A stretch of 43,111 bases of DNA from Jeongeupia naejangsanensis (lineage in GTDB: Bacteria; Pseudomonadota; Gammaproteobacteria; Burkholderiales; Chitinibacteraceae). The DNA is taken from NCBI RefSeq assembly GCF_016865585.1, contig NZ_JAESND010000015.1:1-43111 (forward strand). Direction: 5' to 3'. Below are positions 17,967 to 27,616 of the stretch, one piece after another. The position numbers and the translations under genes were made by a program. Numbering within the stretch: position 1 is the stretch's first letter; each line of letters starts with the position of its first letter. The notes beneath the pieces are model-generated. The model was given only the letters and a program-made list of their open reading frames with translations, was not told the DNA's origin and searched no databases.

Positions 17967-19061
17967 CTATTCCTTCGCCGAAGGCTGGCGGGCGGCGATT
18001 TCCTTCTGGATTGCCTCGAGCGCCGCACGGGCTTCGTCGGCCTGTTTTTCGGCGTGGGCCAGATCGGTTGCCGCGTCGTTTTCCACCGTGGTGACCACAT
18101 GTTCGGCTGCCGCGGCTTCATCGGTACCGAGCTCCTCGTGCGACAGCCCGAGCGAACGCTCGGCCGCGCGTTGCTTGTACTGCTGGTAGGACGGCAGGGC
18201 GATGGCGGCCATGACGCCGATCATTGCGACCAGAATCAGCGAACCGGCGGCGCCGGTGCCGGCGTTGGGTACGAACAGCGCCAGCACGAAGGCCAGCGGG
18301 TTGCGGCCCGGCATGGCCGGTTCGCGCCCGGCCGACAGCTCCTGCACCGCGAACATGCGCTTGGTCAGCCACGGATAGCTCGATACCAGTTCGTGGAACG
18401 ACATCCAGAAGCCGCGTGACCAGTCGATCTGGCTGCTGTAGCGCTGGACGTCGACCTTCCGGTAGCTGCCACCGGCTGCGAGCGTGGCGATCGCACGCTG
18501 GGCGTCGAGCGGATTGTCGCAGCAGGCGAGACCGTGGCGGTCGCAGGTGTACTCCTGCGCGCGGCGGTAAGCCGCGCCGAGGAACGGCAGCCAGCTGACG
18601 ATCATCAGGAACGGCGACCAGTTCAGGTGATTGCGGCGCAGGTGGCCGAGTTCGTGGCCGATGTAGAAATCGATCGCCTCCGGATGGTCTTCGAGTGCGT
18701 CGAGGACCGATGAAAACAGCACGATATAGCGGCGGCCGAGGAATTTGGTGGCCAGGGCATTGAGCATGCCGTCGGCCTGCAATACGAAGGCGTCGGGCAC
18801 ATCGCGGATCTCCAGCTTGCGAGCACAGTGCTGGATGCGCTGATGCAGCTGCGGCAGCTGTTCGGCGGTGACGTGGACCGCCGTACCGCGCAGGTAGGAA
18901 ATGAATGCCGACTGCGTGAGGAGGTACACCAGAAAACCCATCAGCACGTACAGCAGTGCGATGCCCAGCGTGCCGACAATCAGTGCGAACCAGACCAGGC
19001 CCGCCAGCACCACCATGATCGCGAACAGCGATTTCTCTTTTGCGTAAACCAGTTCCATCAT
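17967..19061 (-). CDS. M48-family membrane metalloprotease with a pilin-like segment
   Basis: 364 residues. Two N-terminal membrane segments (about 12-32 and 34-56), as in HtpX-type proteases, then the zinc site HELGH (136-140) and a downstream Glu170 (QEYTCDRHG) as third ligand. It should degrade damaged membrane proteins. Oddly, residues 273-295 (GSLILVAMIGVMAAIALP, then SYQQY) closely match the N-terminal hydrophobic helix of type IV pilins, here internal and without the pilin Glu5 or prepilin leader. A coiled-coil, Ala/Glu-rich tail (about 310-360) follows. Start could be Met1 or Met2; no strong ribosome site separates them. Convergent with efp. Confidence 0.85.
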   Translation of the reverse strand: MMELVYAKEKSLFAIMVVLAGLVWFALIVGTLGIALLYVLMGFLVYLLTQSAFISYLRGTAVHVTAEQLPQLHQRIQHCARKLEIRDVPDAFVLQADGMLNALATKFLGRRYIVLFSSVLDALEDHPEAIDFYIGHELGHLRRNHLNWSPFLMIVSWLPFLGAAYRRAQEYTCDRHGLACCDNPLDAQRAIATLAAGGSYRKVDVQRYSSQIDWSRGFWMSFHELVSSYPWLTKRMFAVQELSAGREPAMPGRNPLAFVLALFVPNAGTGAAGSLILVAMIGVMAAIALPSYQQYKQRAAERSLGLSHEELGTDEAAAAEHVVTTVENDAATDLAHAEKQADEARAALEAIQKEIAARQPSAKE

Positions 19062-19153
19062 CCGCCCCGTCGTTCGGTCAAAACCCCATGGTGGCGAAAC
19101 ATTTCTTCAATAGAAAGTAATTTGGCAGTCGGTGTTGGAAACTTCGCAGCCAT

Positions 19154-19180
19154 AAAAAAGCCCCGGCCGAGACCGGGGCT
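19154..19180 (-). terminator. Intrinsic terminator of the 664-residue chitinase gene
   Basis: AGCCCCGG (19159-19166) and CCGGGGCT (19173-19180) around a 6-base loop; the minus strand continues with a T-run from the A-run at 19154-19159. It lies 25 bases past the stop. Confidence 0.8.
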
Positions 19181-19204
19181 ATCAATGATGGAGGTCCTAC
19201 ACGC

Positions 19205-21199
19205 TTACGGATTGATCTTGGCCATGGCCTTGGTCAGCGTCGCGTTGGCGTCGTCACCGTCAAGCGACCAGCTGAACAGACCGCCCAGGCCATTGGCCTT
19301 GACGTAGTCGGCCTTGGTGGCGATGACCGACGAATCGTCGTAGCTGTAGAACGTGTCGCTGTCGAACTTCCACAGCTGCTTGGTCACCGGGTGGACATAG
19401 GTCTGGCCCGGCGCGTTCACCAGCAGGCGATAGTCCTGATAGCCCGGCTCGTCGCACGGCGTGGTGTAGCACTTGCCGGCCTTGGTGCCTTGCTGATACA
19501 GGCCGTTGCCGTTCGGGCCCGCTGCCACACCGCTCCAGCCGCGACCATAGTACGGAATGCCGACGTTGAGCTTGTTGGCCGGCATGCCGTTCTGGATCAG
19601 GTACTTGATCGCATAGTCGGTGTTGTAATACTGCGCCGGCGTACCCGCGTACGGATCGGCCGGATCGGCGAACAGGTTCGAGTGGAAGGTCGCTGCGCCC
19701 GGCAGTTCCCACGAGCCGTGATAGTCGTAGTTCATCACGTTGACCCAGTCGAGGTACTGGCTGTACTTGGCCGGCTCGGTATTGTCGATCTTGTCCTTGC
19801 CTGCGCCAATGGCGGCGGTCAGTACGTAACGCTTGCCGTTGGTGGTGCCGATCGCGTCGAGCTGGCTGCGGAACTCGGCCATCAGCAAGGTGAAGTTCTG
19901 CTTGTCGGCCGCGTTGCTGGTGTTGTACGGCTGACCGCCACCGCCCGGGTATTCCCAGTCGATATCGATACCGTCGAAGATGCCTGCAGCTGCACCAGCG
20001 CCACCAGCCGGGTCGCCGCCGGACTTCTTCAGGTTGCCCTTGATGTAGACGTCGATGCACGAGCTCACCAGTGCCTTGCGGCCGGCGTCGGTCGCGGCTG
20101 CTGCCGAGAACCACTTGGACCAGGTCCAGCCGCCCAGCGAGATCACCACCTTCAGGTTCGGGTACTTGGCCTTCAGCTGCTTGAGCTGGTTGAAGTTGCC
20201 CTTGAGCTTGTTTTCCCAGACGTCGGCAACGCCGCTGACCGACTGGTTGGCCGCGTAATCCATCTGGTAGTCGGCCCAGGCGTCGCCGCCGGTGCCGGCA
20301 TCCGACGCGTTCGGGTTGGTTGCACCCGGTTCGGCCTTGTTGATGCCGCTGTCGCACTTGTAGGTGCCGTCGGCCTGCTTGTAGATGTTGCCGAACGAGT
20401 AGTTGATGAAGTCGAGCTTGGCAGCAGCACCGCTGGTGTCGATTTCCTTCACGAAGTAGGCACGGTCATACACGCCCCACTGGGTGAAGTACGAACCGGT
20501 CATCTTCTTGCCAGACGGTGTCGGAGCGGGTGTCGGAGCGGGTGTCGGAGCGGGCGTCGGAGCGGGCGTCGGAGCGGGCGTCGGAGCCGGTGTCGGGACA
20601 GGCGTCGGAGCGGGCGTCGGAGCGGGCGTCGGAGCGGGCGTCGGAGCCGGTGTCGGAGCCGGTGTCGGCGTCGCGCCGCATGCACCGAGGTCCGTCCAGG
20701 GCTGGCCATCACCGGCGCTGGTCGACGGCACGTTGCCCTGCGTCCACCACTTGGCCTGGTAGTTGCGGCCGTTGTAGGTCACCTTGGCGCCGCCGTTGTA
20801 GGCGGTGCTGCTCGACCAGGCTGCAAAGCACGCACCTGACGGCGTCGGAGCGGGCGTAGGAGCCGGCGTAGGTGCTGGGGTCGGCGCAGGCGTCGGTGCC
20901 GGAGTGGGGGCAGCGGTCGGTGTCGGTGCCGGGGTCGGTGCAGCAGTCGGGGTGGGGCTCGGCGTGCCGGTGCTGGCGCCGATCAGTTTCCACAGCGTCG
21001 GGCTCGAGGCCGGATTCCAGTTGGCGCCGACGTAGGCGGTGTGGGTGACCAGCGCCTGATAGTCATTCCCGCTGTAGGACACATAGGTGCCGGCGGTATA
21101 GGTCTGGCCTTCCTGCCATGCGGGGTAGGCAGCAAAAGCCTGTACGGCAAACAAGGCAGCAGGTAGCGCAGCCAAGGCAAAACGACGGTGGTGCAACAT
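19205..21199 (-). CDS. Secreted GH18 chitinase, two chitin-binding modules
   Basis: 664 residues. Signal peptide 1-23 (cleavage after AFA). CBM5/12-like module 25-74, Pro/Ala/Thr linker 79-120, second module 122-174 with AKWWTQ, a long APTP linker 176-228, then GH18 from about 232 ([12 protein letters not shown]). [14 protein letters not shown] is the SxGG strand; [12 protein letters not shown] carries DxxDxDxE, with Glu416 as the acid; [10 protein letters not shown] and [12 protein letters not shown] complete the barrel. The architecture resembles bacterial ChiA/ChiD-type endochitinases. A strong AAGGAG ribosome site precedes the ATG. TTGACG (21320-21315) and GCTAAT (21296-21291), 18 bases apart, are a possible minus-strand promoter. 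The N-terminal 75 residues are nearly the same as in the left-edge gene. Confidence 0.96.
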   Translation of the reverse strand: MLHHRRFALAALPAALFAVQAFAAYPAWQEGQTYTAGTYVSYSGNDYQALVTHTAYVGANWNPASSPTLWKLIGASTGTPSPTPTAAPTPAPTPTAAPTPAPTPAPTPAPTPAPTPAPTPSGACFAAWSSSTAYNGGAKVTYNGRNYQAKWWTQGNVPSTSAGDGQPWTDLGACGATPTPAPTPAPTPAPTPAPTPAPTPVPTPAPTPAPTPAPTPAPTPAPTPAPTPSGKKMTGSYFTQWGVYDRAYFVKEIDTSGAAAKLDFINYSFGNIYKQADGTYKCDSGINKAEPGATNPNASDAGTGGDAWADYQMDYAANQSVSGVADVWENKLKGNFNQLKQLKAKYPNLKVVISLGGWTWSKWFSAAAATDAGRKALVSSCIDVYIKGNLKKSGGDPAGGAGAAAGIFDGIDIDWEYPGGGGQPYNTSNAADKQNFTLLMAEFRSQLDAIGTTNGKRYVLTAAIGAGKDKIDNTEPAKYSQYLDWVNVMNYDYHGSWELPGAATFHSNLFADPADPYAGTPAQYYNTDYAIKYLIQNGMPANKLNVGIPYYGRGWSGVAAGPNGNGLYQQGTKAGKCYTTPCDEPGYQDYRLLVNAPGQTYVHPVTKQLWKFDSDTFYSYDDSSVIATKADYVKANGLGGLFSWSLDGDDANATLTKAMAKINP
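20513..20677 (-). repeat. 12-base tandem repeat encoding an APTP linker
   Basis: Repeats of GTCGGAGCGGGC and close variants (GGTGTC, GCCGGT) run for about 55 codons. In frame on the minus strand they read Ala-Pro-Thr-Pro. It is the most regular linker tract after the left-edge one. Confidence 0.8.
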
Positions 21200-21719
21200 T
21201 GCTTCAATCTCCTTCCAGGGAATGGAAACCGGGTGGATGTGTATTGGTCTTATCCCGGTGCGTTGTCGCCATCACGGGCAACAGTCGAGCATTAGCTTCG
21301 ATGCGGCGACCCGGCGTCAATCTGGGGGCAGGAGGAGGGAAGTGCGTGAATGTTGCGATGCGGTAATCGTGGTGCAGCGAAACTACTTTTTTCTGCGCGA
21401 ATGAAATCCGGTTTCTTTTTTGAAAACAGCGGTGTATCCAAAAGAGGTTCGCGAAAAAAATGTAGTCAAACCGGGGAACTTTTTCGGATTTTATAGTGCT
21501 TGCTACGGTTGACAGCCATTGGTCGTGGACTAGTGGCCGGGCGATCGTCGTGCCGATGACGCATTGCCGGAGTCGCTGGCGACGGCCGGATCAGCCGCGG
21601 ATTGTGCCGAGGTGGTGCGGCTTGCGTTCCAGGATAAGACCAGTTGGCGCATCACTCATGGGCGACAGGCAATAAAAAACCCCGGTCTGGACCGGGGTTT
21701 TTGTCTTCCTGAAGACTGC
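21200..21719. other. Intergenic region upstream of a chitinase gene, no gene seen
   Basis: 520 bases between the 664-residue chitinase start and the rpsT stop. It contains the chitinase ribosome site, a possible promoter at 21291-21320, an AT-rich stretch at 21388-21500 with a TTCGCGAA octamer at 21448-21455, and the rpsT terminator. I find no convincing reading frame. Confidence 0.5.
21674..21702 (-). terminator. Intrinsic terminator of rpsT
   Basis: ACCCCGGT (21679-21686) and ACCGGGGT (21691-21698) with a 4-base loop, flanked by A6 and T5, so it works on either strand. It ends rpsT 18 bases past its stop. Confidence 0.85.
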
Positions 21720-21986
21720 TTAAGCAGCCATTGCCTTCACGGCAGCGGACAGACGGCTCTTGTGACGAGCGGCCTTGTTCTTGTGGAAGATGTTCTTGTC
21801 GGCAATGCTGTCGATGATCGACACCGATGCCTGGTAGGTTGCCTGTGCGGCAGCCTTGTCACCAGCTTCGATCGCCTTCAGCACCTTTTTGATCGCGGTG
21901 CGGAACGCCGAACGCTGGCTGGCATTGTGTTGGCGGGCTTGTTCAGCCTGACGCGCACGCTTGCGAGCTTGGGCGCTGTTAGCCAT
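21720..21986 (-). CDS. rpsT: 30S ribosomal protein S20
   Basis: 88 residues, full length. [19 protein letters not shown] and [17 protein letters not shown] are typical of bS20, a helical protein that binds the 5' domain of 16S rRNA. The ATG is preceded by GGAG. It has a good promoter at 22059-22087 and a strong terminator, so it is a single-gene unit. It is divergent from murJ, as in many betaproteobacteria. Confidence 0.98.
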   Translation of the reverse strand: MANSAQARKRARQAEQARQHNASQRSAFRTAIKKVLKAIEAGDKAAAQATYQASVSIIDSIADKNIFHKNKAARHKSRLSAAVKAMAA

Positions 21987-22058
21987 ATTCTGTCAACTCC
22001 AAATAACGGATGTGGTTGGAAATCGGGCGTGGCCCGAAGCCAGCCTTGAAAACCCGCG

Positions 22059-22087
22059 ATTTTATCGCCTTGCGCCGGGTAACGCAA
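22059..22087 (-). promoter_or_regulatory. Sigma70 promoter of rpsT
   Basis: On the minus strand TTGCGT (22087-22082), a 17-base spacer, and TAAAAT (22064-22059). The leader to the ATG at 21986 is about 65 bases, long enough for the feedback control known for S20 in other bacteria, although I see no specific structure. Confidence 0.6.
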
Positions 22088-22165
22088 GTCCGGATACAAA
22101 TCCACACTGCCGCGTCCGGCTGGACGGCGTATTATCCGCAGCGTTTTCCCAAGTCGCTGGCTGCC

Positions 22166-23701
22166 ATGAATCTTCTCAAATCGCTCGCCGCCGTGAGCTC
22201 GATGACGCTGGTGTCGCGCGTTCTCGGCTTCGCCCGCGATGCCATCGTCGCCCGGACCTTCGGTGCGGGCCTGATGACCGACGCGTTCTTCGTCGCCTTC
22301 AAACTGCCCAACCTGCTGCGGCGGATTTTTGCCGAGGGGGCCTTCTCGCAGGCCTTCGTGCCGATTCTGGCCGAGTACAAGAGCCAGCAGGGTGAAGACG
22401 CCGCCCGTACCTTCGTGGCCTATGTCGCGGGCCTGCTCACGCTGGTGCTGGCGTTGGTGACGATCATCGGCATGATTGCCGCGCCATGGGTGATCTGGGC
22501 GTCGGCACCGGGTTTTGCCGACACGCCGGAAAAGTTTGCACTGACCAGCTCGCTGCTGCGGATCACCTTCCCTTATATATTACTGATCTCGCTCGCCTCG
22601 CTGGTCGGCGCGGTCCTGAATACCTGGAACCGTTTCTCGGTGCCGGCGTTCGCACCGACGTTCCTGAACATCAGCATGATCGTGTTTGCGCTGTGGGTGT
22701 CGCCCCACATGAACCCGCCGGTGCTGGCGCTGGGCTGGGCGGTGCTGGCTGGTGGCGTGCTGCAGCTCGGTTATCAGCTGCCGCATCTGAAGAAGATCGG
22801 CATGCTGGTCCTGCCGCGGCTGAACCTGAAGGATGCCGGCGTCTGGCGCGTGCTCAAGCAGATGGGGCCGGCGGTGCTCGGGGTGTCGGTGACCCAGGTG
22901 TCGCTGATCATCAATACGATCTTCGCGTCCTTCCTCGTCTCCGGATCGGTATCGTGGATGTATTACGCCGACCGGCTGATGGAGTTCCCGTCCGGCGTGC
23001 TCGGCGTGGCGCTCGGCACCATCCTGCTGCCGTCGCTGTCGAAAACCCACGCCAGCAAGGATGCGGCCGGCTATTCGGTCTTGCTCGACTGGGGTCTTCG
23101 CCTGTGTCTGCTGCTGGCATTGCCGTCGGCCGTCGGGCTGGCGATCACGGCCGAGCCGCTGACGGCGTCGCTGTTCCAGTACGGCAAGTTCAGTGCCCAT
23201 GATTCGCTGATGACCCAGTACGCACTGATTGCCTATTCGGTCGGTCTGGTCGGCTTGCTGCTGGTCAAGGTGCTGGCGCCGGGGTTCTACGCCCGGCAGA
23301 ACATCCGTACCCCGGTGAAGATTGCCCTGCTGACGCTGGCGGTGACGCAACTGATGAACCTGGCGTTCGTCTGGCACCTGAAGCACGCCGGCCTGGCGCT
23401 GGCCATCGGCCTGGGGGCCTGCTTCAACGCGGGATTGCTGTTCTGGAAGCTGCGCAGCCAGAACATCTTCCAGCCGCAGCCGGGCTGGCGGATCTTCTGC
23501 GTCAAGCTGCTCGTTGCCGTGGTGGTGATGGCGGCCGTGCTGTTCGGCGTGATGGCGCTGATGCCGCCGTGGGATACCGGACATATGGCGTCGCGTCTGC
23601 TGCGGCTGATGCTGCTGGTGGCGTCGGGGGTCGGGGCCTACTTCGGCATGCTGGCGGTGCTGGGCTTCCGGCTCAGGGACTTCGCGCGACGGACTGCCTG
23701 A
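22166..23701 (+). CDS. murJ: Lipid II flippase MurJ
   Basis: 511 residues with about 14 hydrophobic segments. It moves lipid II across the inner membrane for peptidoglycan synthesis. The N-terminus [25 protein letters not shown], broken here into its parts [16 protein letters not shown] and [17 protein letters not shown], is the family signature. Arg residues equivalent to the essential central-cavity ones appear in SRVLGFARD. The start at 22166 gives the standard length. TATTAT at 22130-22135 may be its -10. It is divergent from rpsT and ends with a terminator. Confidence 0.96.
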   Translation: MNLLKSLAAVSSMTLVSRVLGFARDAIVARTFGAGLMTDAFFVAFKLPNLLRRIFAEGAFSQAFVPILAEYKSQQGEDAARTFVAYVAGLLTLVLALVTIIGMIAAPWVIWASAPGFADTPEKFALTSSLLRITFPYILLISLASLVGAVLNTWNRFSVPAFAPTFLNISMIVFALWVSPHMNPPVLALGWAVLAGGVLQLGYQLPHLKKIGMLVLPRLNLKDAGVWRVLKQMGPAVLGVSVTQVSLIINTIFASFLVSGSVSWMYYADRLMEFPSGVLGVALGTILLPSLSKTHASKDAAGYSVLLDWGLRLCLLLALPSAVGLAITAEPLTASLFQYGKFSAHDSLMTQYALIAYSVGLVGLLLVKVLAPGFYARQNIRTPVKIALLTLAVTQLMNLAFVWHLKHAGLALAIGLGACFNAGLLFWKLRSQNIFQPQPGWRIFCVKLLVAVVVMAAVLFGVMALMPPWDTGHMASRLLRLMLLVASGVGAYFGMLAVLGFRLRDFARRTA

Positions 23702-23727
23702 GCGGTCTTCGTTGCAATCCCCCAAGT

Positions 23728-23758
23728 AAAAAGCACGCCGGAGTCCGGCGTGTTTTTT
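23728..23758. terminator. Bidirectional terminator between murJ and a membrane protein gene
   Basis: CACGCCGG (23734-23741), a 3-base loop, CCGGCGTG (23745-23752), then T6; five A on the left (23728-23732) give a T-tail for the minus strand gene ending at 23783. Confidence 0.83.
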
Positions 23759-23782
23759 ATTGTGAACGGTAGGTCGGCCAGT

Positions 23783-24328
23783 TCAGCGACGACTGCCGAG
23801 GATCAGCATCACCGCAGCGCCAAGAGCGAGCAACGCGCCAGCGACCAGCCAGTGCGTCGGTGATGCGCGGACGCCGCCGCGTACTTCGAGCACCAGATCG
23901 TGAACGGGCAGTGACTGTGCACCGACGGCCGCAACGCTGATTGTCAGTGTGCCGGGGGCTGTCAGTGTGATCGGGGCCAGTGCCAGCCGGTTTGGCGTGC
24001 GATCCGGCACCGCGTCGGACGCCGTCTTCGCGTCGACAAAGACCAGCACGTCCTTGCCCAGCAGCTGGCCGTTCTGGCGTACCTCGATGGCGAAGTCGGC
24101 GCGGTTCTCCGGTCCGAACCGCCGGCCGCCGACACTGCCCTTGAGCACGATGCCGATCGGCCCCTGATCGAGGCTGACGGTCTGGGTGATCGACTGCGCT
24201 GCCGGGGACTGCTGAAGCGGATGGCTGGCGATGGTCTGGCCCGAGAAAAAGCGCGCATAGACATACCAGCCTGGGCCGGCCGCGACGCCGGCCAGCAGCA
24301 ACAGCCACAACCAGCGGTTGGTTTCCAT
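23783..24328 (-). CDS. Hypothetical two-helix inner-membrane protein
   Basis: 181 residues. A membrane helix near 6-25 (LWLLLLAGVAAGPGW), a beta-rich region of about 125 residues (GPIGIVLKGSVGG, FAIEVRQNGQLLGKD, TLTISVAAVG), and a C-terminal membrane helix (about 158-177) ending in GSRR. The middle part should lie in the periplasm. I do not recognise the family. The start METNRW lies 4 bases past the hisC stop, so the two are probably co-transcribed, although nothing in the protein suggests a histidine role. Confidence 0.7.
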   Translation of the reverse strand: METNRWLWLLLLAGVAAGPGWYVYARFFSGQTIASHPLQQSPAAQSITQTVSLDQGPIGIVLKGSVGGRRFGPENRADFAIEVRQNGQLLGKDVLVFVDAKTASDAVPDRTPNRLALAPITLTAPGTLTISVAAVGAQSLPVHDLVLEVRGGVRASPTHWLVAGALLALGAAVMLILGSRR

Positions 24329-24332
24329 CCGC

Positions 24333-25391
24333 TCAGCGCAGCACGGTGTGCAGCGCGGCAAGCAGCGCATCGCATTCGGCATCGGTGCCGATCGAAATGC
24401 GCAGATGCTGGTCGATGCGTGCAGCCTTGAAGTGGCGGACGATCACGCCGTGCTCGCGCAGTCCGGCGGCGAGCTGGCCGGCATCGTGTTGCGGGTGGCG
24501 GGCGAACACGAAGTTTGCCGCGCTCGGCAGTACGTCGAAACCCAGCGACGCCAATGCCGTGCTCAGGCGCTCGCGGCTCGCGATCACCTTGTCGCAGGTG
24601 GCGCGGAAGTAGGCTTCGTCGCCGAACGAGGCGCTGGCACCGACGATGGCGAGGCGGTCGAGCGGGTAGGAGTTGAAGCTGTTCTTGACGCGTTCCAGTG
24701 CTTCGATCAGTTGCGGGTGGCCGAGCGCGAAGCCGACGCGCAGGCCGGCGAGCGAGCGGCTTTTCGACAGCGTCTGCACGACCAGCAGGTTCGGGTAACG
24801 CTCGATCAGTGCAATTGCGCTGTCGCCACCGAAATCGATATAGGCCTCGTCGATGACGACGACCACATCAGGCTGGCGTTGTAGCAGCCGCTCGATATCG
24901 GCCAGTGGCAGCAGTCGGCCGGTCGGTGCGTTCGGATTCGGGAAAATGATCGCGCCGGCATCACCCTCGTAATCCGCCACGTCGATTTCGAACGCATCGT
25001 TCAGCGGCACCGTCCGGTAGTCGATCTGGTACAGCCCGCAGTACACCGGGTAGAAGCTGTAGCTGATGTCCGGGAACAGCAGCGGCTTGTCGTGCTTGAG
25101 CAGGGCACAGAAGGCATGCGCCAGCACTTCGTCCGAGCCGTTGCCGACGAAGACGTGTTCGCGCCGGAGGCCGTGGTAGACGGCGATCGCGTCCTTGAGC
25201 TGGTCGGCGTTCGGATCCGGGTAAAGCCGCAGCGCGTCGTTGTTGGCCTCGTGCATTGCGGCGAGCACCGCCGGCGACGGGCCGTACGGGTTCTCGTTGG
25301 TATTGAGCTTGACGAGTTTTTGCAGCTTCGGCTGTTCGCCCGGGACGTACGGGGTCAGCGTGTGGACGATCGGGCTCCAGAATCGGCTCAT
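24333..25391 (-). CDS. hisC: Histidinol-phosphate aminotransferase
   Basis: 352 residues, class I/II PLP aminotransferase acting on imidazole-acetol phosphate in histidine synthesis. [11 protein letters not shown] near the N-terminus, [29 protein letters not shown] and the PLP lysine Lys210 in [16 protein letters not shown] are all present; FRATCDKVI and ANFVFAR lead to the C-terminal arginine region (LRISIGT). It lies apart from any other his gene; the window holds none. 89 bases separate it from the upstream methyltransferase gene. A paralogue with aromatic substrate preference cannot be excluded from sequence. Confidence 0.95.
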   Translation of the reverse strand: MSRFWSPIVHTLTPYVPGEQPKLQKLVKLNTNENPYGPSPAVLAAMHEANNDALRLYPDPNADQLKDAIAVYHGLRREHVFVGNGSDEVLAHAFCALLKHDKPLLFPDISYSFYPVYCGLYQIDYRTVPLNDAFEIDVADYEGDAGAIIFPNPNAPTGRLLPLADIERLLQRQPDVVVVIDEAYIDFGGDSAIALIERYPNLLVVQTLSKSRSLAGLRVGFALGHPQLIEALERVKNSFNSYPLDRLAIVGASASFGDEAYFRATCDKVIASRERLSTALASLGFDVLPSAANFVFARHPQHDAGQLAAGLREHGVIVRHFKAARIDQHLRISIGTDAECDALLAALHTVLR

Positions 25392-25480
25392 GGCGGTCTC
25401 GTGTGCGGGGAAATCGGGTGGTCGGATCGAGCCTACCGCAGTCCGCTGGCGTACCCAAGCGCCAGCGTGCTACGGCGTGT

Positions 25481-26194
25481 TCAGTCGGCGCTGAGGACGA
25501 AGACGGTCGGGCGCTTGTGCAGCTCGGGCTTCGGCCCGCGGCGCCAGTCGGCCACGGTCTGGCTTTTGACCCACTCGTCGGCGCCGGTCAGTTCGCGCGC
25601 AACGGTGATGTGGGTGCCGGGGCTACAGTGCTGGATCAGCGCGGCAAACAGCGCGTCGTTGCGGTATGGCGTTTCGATGAACAGTTCGGCCTGTTTTTCC
25701 TTGCGTGAACTCGCTTCGAGATTGCGGATCGACGCGAGCCGTTCGCCGTCGCCGGTCGGCAGGTAGCCGTTGAAGCGAAATTTCTGGCCGTTGGCGCCAG
25801 ATGCCATCAGTGCCAGCAGGATCGACGACGGCCCGACCAGCGGGGCGACGCGCACGCCGCGAGCGTGCGCCAGCCGCACCAGCCGCGCGCCGGGGTCGGC
25901 GACACCGGGGCAGCCGGCTTCGGACATCAGCCCGACATTGTGGCCGGCCAGCAGCGGTGCGAGCAGGTCGGCGAGTTCGCCGTCCTTGGTGTGCTCGTTC
26001 AACTCGTTCATCGTCAGGCTGCGCAATTCGTGCGGCGTACCGAACAGCTTGAGATGGGCGCGCGCCGTTTTCGACGCTTCGACGACGAAATGGGTCAGCG
26101 TGCGGGCAATGGTCAGTGCATCGGCAGGCAGTACGCTGTCGAGCGTGTCGTCGGCCAGCGGAACCGGAATCAGATAAAGAATGCCCTTGCTCAT
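25481..26194 (-). CDS. SAM-dependent methyltransferase, tetrapyrrole-methylase (RsmI-like) family
   Basis: 237 residues. The fold is that of RsmI (16S rRNA 2'-O-methyltransferase), with LYLIPVPLADD at the N-terminus, GLMSEAGCPGVADPGARLV as the SAM-binding glycine-rich region, PLVGPSSILLALMASG, and FIETPYRN then ITVARELTGADE. It is shorter and more divergent than true RsmI, which usually accompanies it elsewhere in the genome, so the substrate is unknown. Its start overlaps the maf stop by 4 bases (ATGA), so the pair is translationally coupled. Confidence 0.85.
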   Translation of the reverse strand: MSKGILYLIPVPLADDTLDSVLPADALTIARTLTHFVVEASKTARAHLKLFGTPHELRSLTMNELNEHTKDGELADLLAPLLAGHNVGLMSEAGCPGVADPGARLVRLAHARGVRVAPLVGPSSILLALMASGANGQKFRFNGYLPTGDGERLASIRNLEASSRKEKQAELFIETPYRNDALFAALIQHCSPGTHITVARELTGADEWVKSQTVADWRRGPKPELHKRPTVFVLSAD

Positions 26195-26790
26195 AGGATG
26201 GCGACGCCTTCTTCGTTCAGCATGTCGATCAGTGCGATCAGCGGCAGGCCGATGATCGCTGCCGGGTCGGTCGATTCGATCGCAGCGATCAGCGCGATGC
26301 CGAGGCCCTCGGTCTTGGCGCTACCGGCGCAGTCGTAGGGTTGCTCTTTCAATAGATAGCGTTCGATCGCCGCATCGTCGGCGTTACGCATCGTGACCCG
26401 GGTGACGTCGGTGTGGGTTTGGGTGCGGCCGGTTGCGGCGTTGTGCAATGCCACGGCGGTGTGGAATTCGATCGTCCGGCCGCGCATGGCCTGCAGTTGG
26501 GCAACGGCGCGCTCGTGCGTGCCGGGCTTGCCGAGCTGGACGCCGTCGAGCAGGGCCACCTGGTCGGAACCGATCAGCAGCGCGTCGGGAAAGCGCGACG
26601 CCAGTGCAACGGCCTTGGCGATGGCCAGACGCAGGCTGGTCTGTGCGGCGGTCTCGTTGCTGAGCGGGGTTTCATCGACATCGGGGCTGGCGGTTTCGAA
26701 CGGCAGTTGCAGCCGTTCGAGCAGTTCGCGCCGGTAGCGCGAGGTGGAAGCCAGCACGAGGGCCGGCGAGCGAAGCACTTGTTTTTGCAT
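26191..26790 (-). CDS. Maf/YceF-type nucleotide pyrophosphatase
   Basis: 199 residues. LVLASTSRYRRELLERL is the Maf signature, followed by SPDVDET, LRLAIAKA, the active-site region LIGSDQV and QLGKPG, and later YDCAGSAKTEGLGIAL. Proteins of the YceF branch hydrolyse m7GTP and related modified nucleotides, a house-cleaning role. It is first in a minus-strand unit with the RsmI-like gene and is divergent from yceD, the same neighbourhood as E. coli yceF beside yceD-rpmF. Confidence 0.92.
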   Translation of the reverse strand: MQKQVLRSPALVLASTSRYRRELLERLQLPFETASPDVDETPLSNETAAQTSLRLAIAKAVALASRFPDALLIGSDQVALLDGVQLGKPGTHERAVAQLQAMRGRTIEFHTAVALHNAATGRTQTHTDVTRVTMRNADDAAIERYLLKEQPYDCAGSAKTEGLGIALIAAIESTDPAAIIGLPLIALIDMLNEEGVAIL

Positions 26791-26820
26791 TGGAAATCCG
26801 TCGCACCGGGCGGAAAGGTT

Positions 26821-26850
26821 TTGACATCAGTAGGACGGAAATTATATCAT
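26821..26850 (+). promoter_or_regulatory. Sigma70 promoter before yceD-rpmF
   Basis: TTGACA (26821-26826), an 18-base spacer, then TATCAT (26845-26850). It is 30 bases before the yceD start at 26881 and is the natural head of the yceD-rpmF-plsX-fab series. Confidence 0.6.
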
Positions 26851-26880
26851 GCGCGGTTTCTGGTTCGTTGGCTCATGGGT

Positions 26881-27375
26881 ATGACGGTCATTCATAGCGC
26901 CGAATTTGCCCGCGAGGGTGGCGTGCTCGACGGGGTGATCCCGGTGGCAGCAATGCTGCGGCTGAGCGATCAGCTGGCAAGCAATGGCGGAGAAATCCGC
27001 TGGTCGCTGAGCGGATCGGTCGACCGGTTCGAACGCCCGCGGCTGAGCCTGACTGTATCGGGTGAGCTGCAGCTGGTCTGTCAGCGTTGCCTTGCGCCGA
27101 TGGCGTGGTCACTCGATGTGAGCACCGTTCTGACGCAGTTTCCCACCGAGGAGCAGGCCGACGAGGCCGCGGAACTCGACGAAACGCTCGAAACGGTACT
27201 GATCGATCCCGCGCTGGATGTACCGGCGCTGATCGAGGAAGAAGTGCTGCTGGCCTTGCCGTACGCGCCGCTGCATGAGCAGTGCGCAGCGCCCGGCGAC
27301 GAGCCGCTGCAAAGCAATACCAAACCGAATCCGTTTGCTGTCCTGGCTCAAATGAAAACCAGGAAAGCGGAGTAA
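26881..27375 (+). CDS. yceD: YceD/DUF177 family protein
   Basis: 164 residues from MTVIHSAEF; an in-frame ATG 6 bases earlier is equally possible, as neither has a clear ribosome site. The CQRC pair (Cys67, Cys70) in ELQLVCQRCLAPM, the EEEVLLALPYAPLHE segment and the C-terminal KPNPFAVLAQMK are the family marks. In other bacteria YceD is tied to 23S rRNA/ribosome metabolism, and it is always next to rpmF, as here (41 bases). Confidence 0.93.
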   Translation: MTVIHSAEFAREGGVLDGVIPVAAMLRLSDQLASNGGEIRWSLSGSVDRFERPRLSLTVSGELQLVCQRCLAPMAWSLDVSTVLTQFPTEEQADEAAELDETLETVLIDPALDVPALIEEEVLLALPYAPLHEQCAAPGDEPLQSNTKPNPFAVLAQMKTRKAE

Positions 27376-27415
27376 CTGAAACAGTAGTTTTTTCTGGTTT
27401 TCAAGGAGTTTTATC

Positions 27416-27595
27416 ATGGCCGTTCAACAGAATAAGAAGTCCCCGTCCAAGCGCGGCATGCATCGTGCGCACGATTTCCTGACCGCTCCGGCGCTGTCGG
27501 TCGACGCGCAAACCGGTGAAGTGCATCGCCCGCATCACATCTCGCCGAACGGTTTCTACAAGGGCCGTCGCGTGATCAAGGCCAAGGGCGAATAA
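27416..27595 (+). CDS. rpmF: 50S ribosomal protein L32
   Basis: 59 residues, full length: [20 protein letters not shown] at the start and [17 protein letters not shown] at the end. AAGGAG precedes the ATG by 8 bases. The zinc-ribbon cysteines found in some L32 proteins are absent, as is usual in proteobacteria. It is in the yceD-rpmF-plsX order. Confidence 0.98.
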   Translation: MAVQQNKKSPSKRGMHRAHDFLTAPALSVDAQTGEVHRPHHISPNGFYKGRRVIKAKGE

Positions 27596-27616
27596 GTCCT
27601 GCGCAAAAACGCATTT

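Noticed and set aside
21490-21702. Possible small RNA reading toward the terminator at 21674-21702, from a TATAGT at 21492-21497.
   Set aside because: No acceptable -35 lies at 16-18 bases, and the terminator is explained by rpsT.
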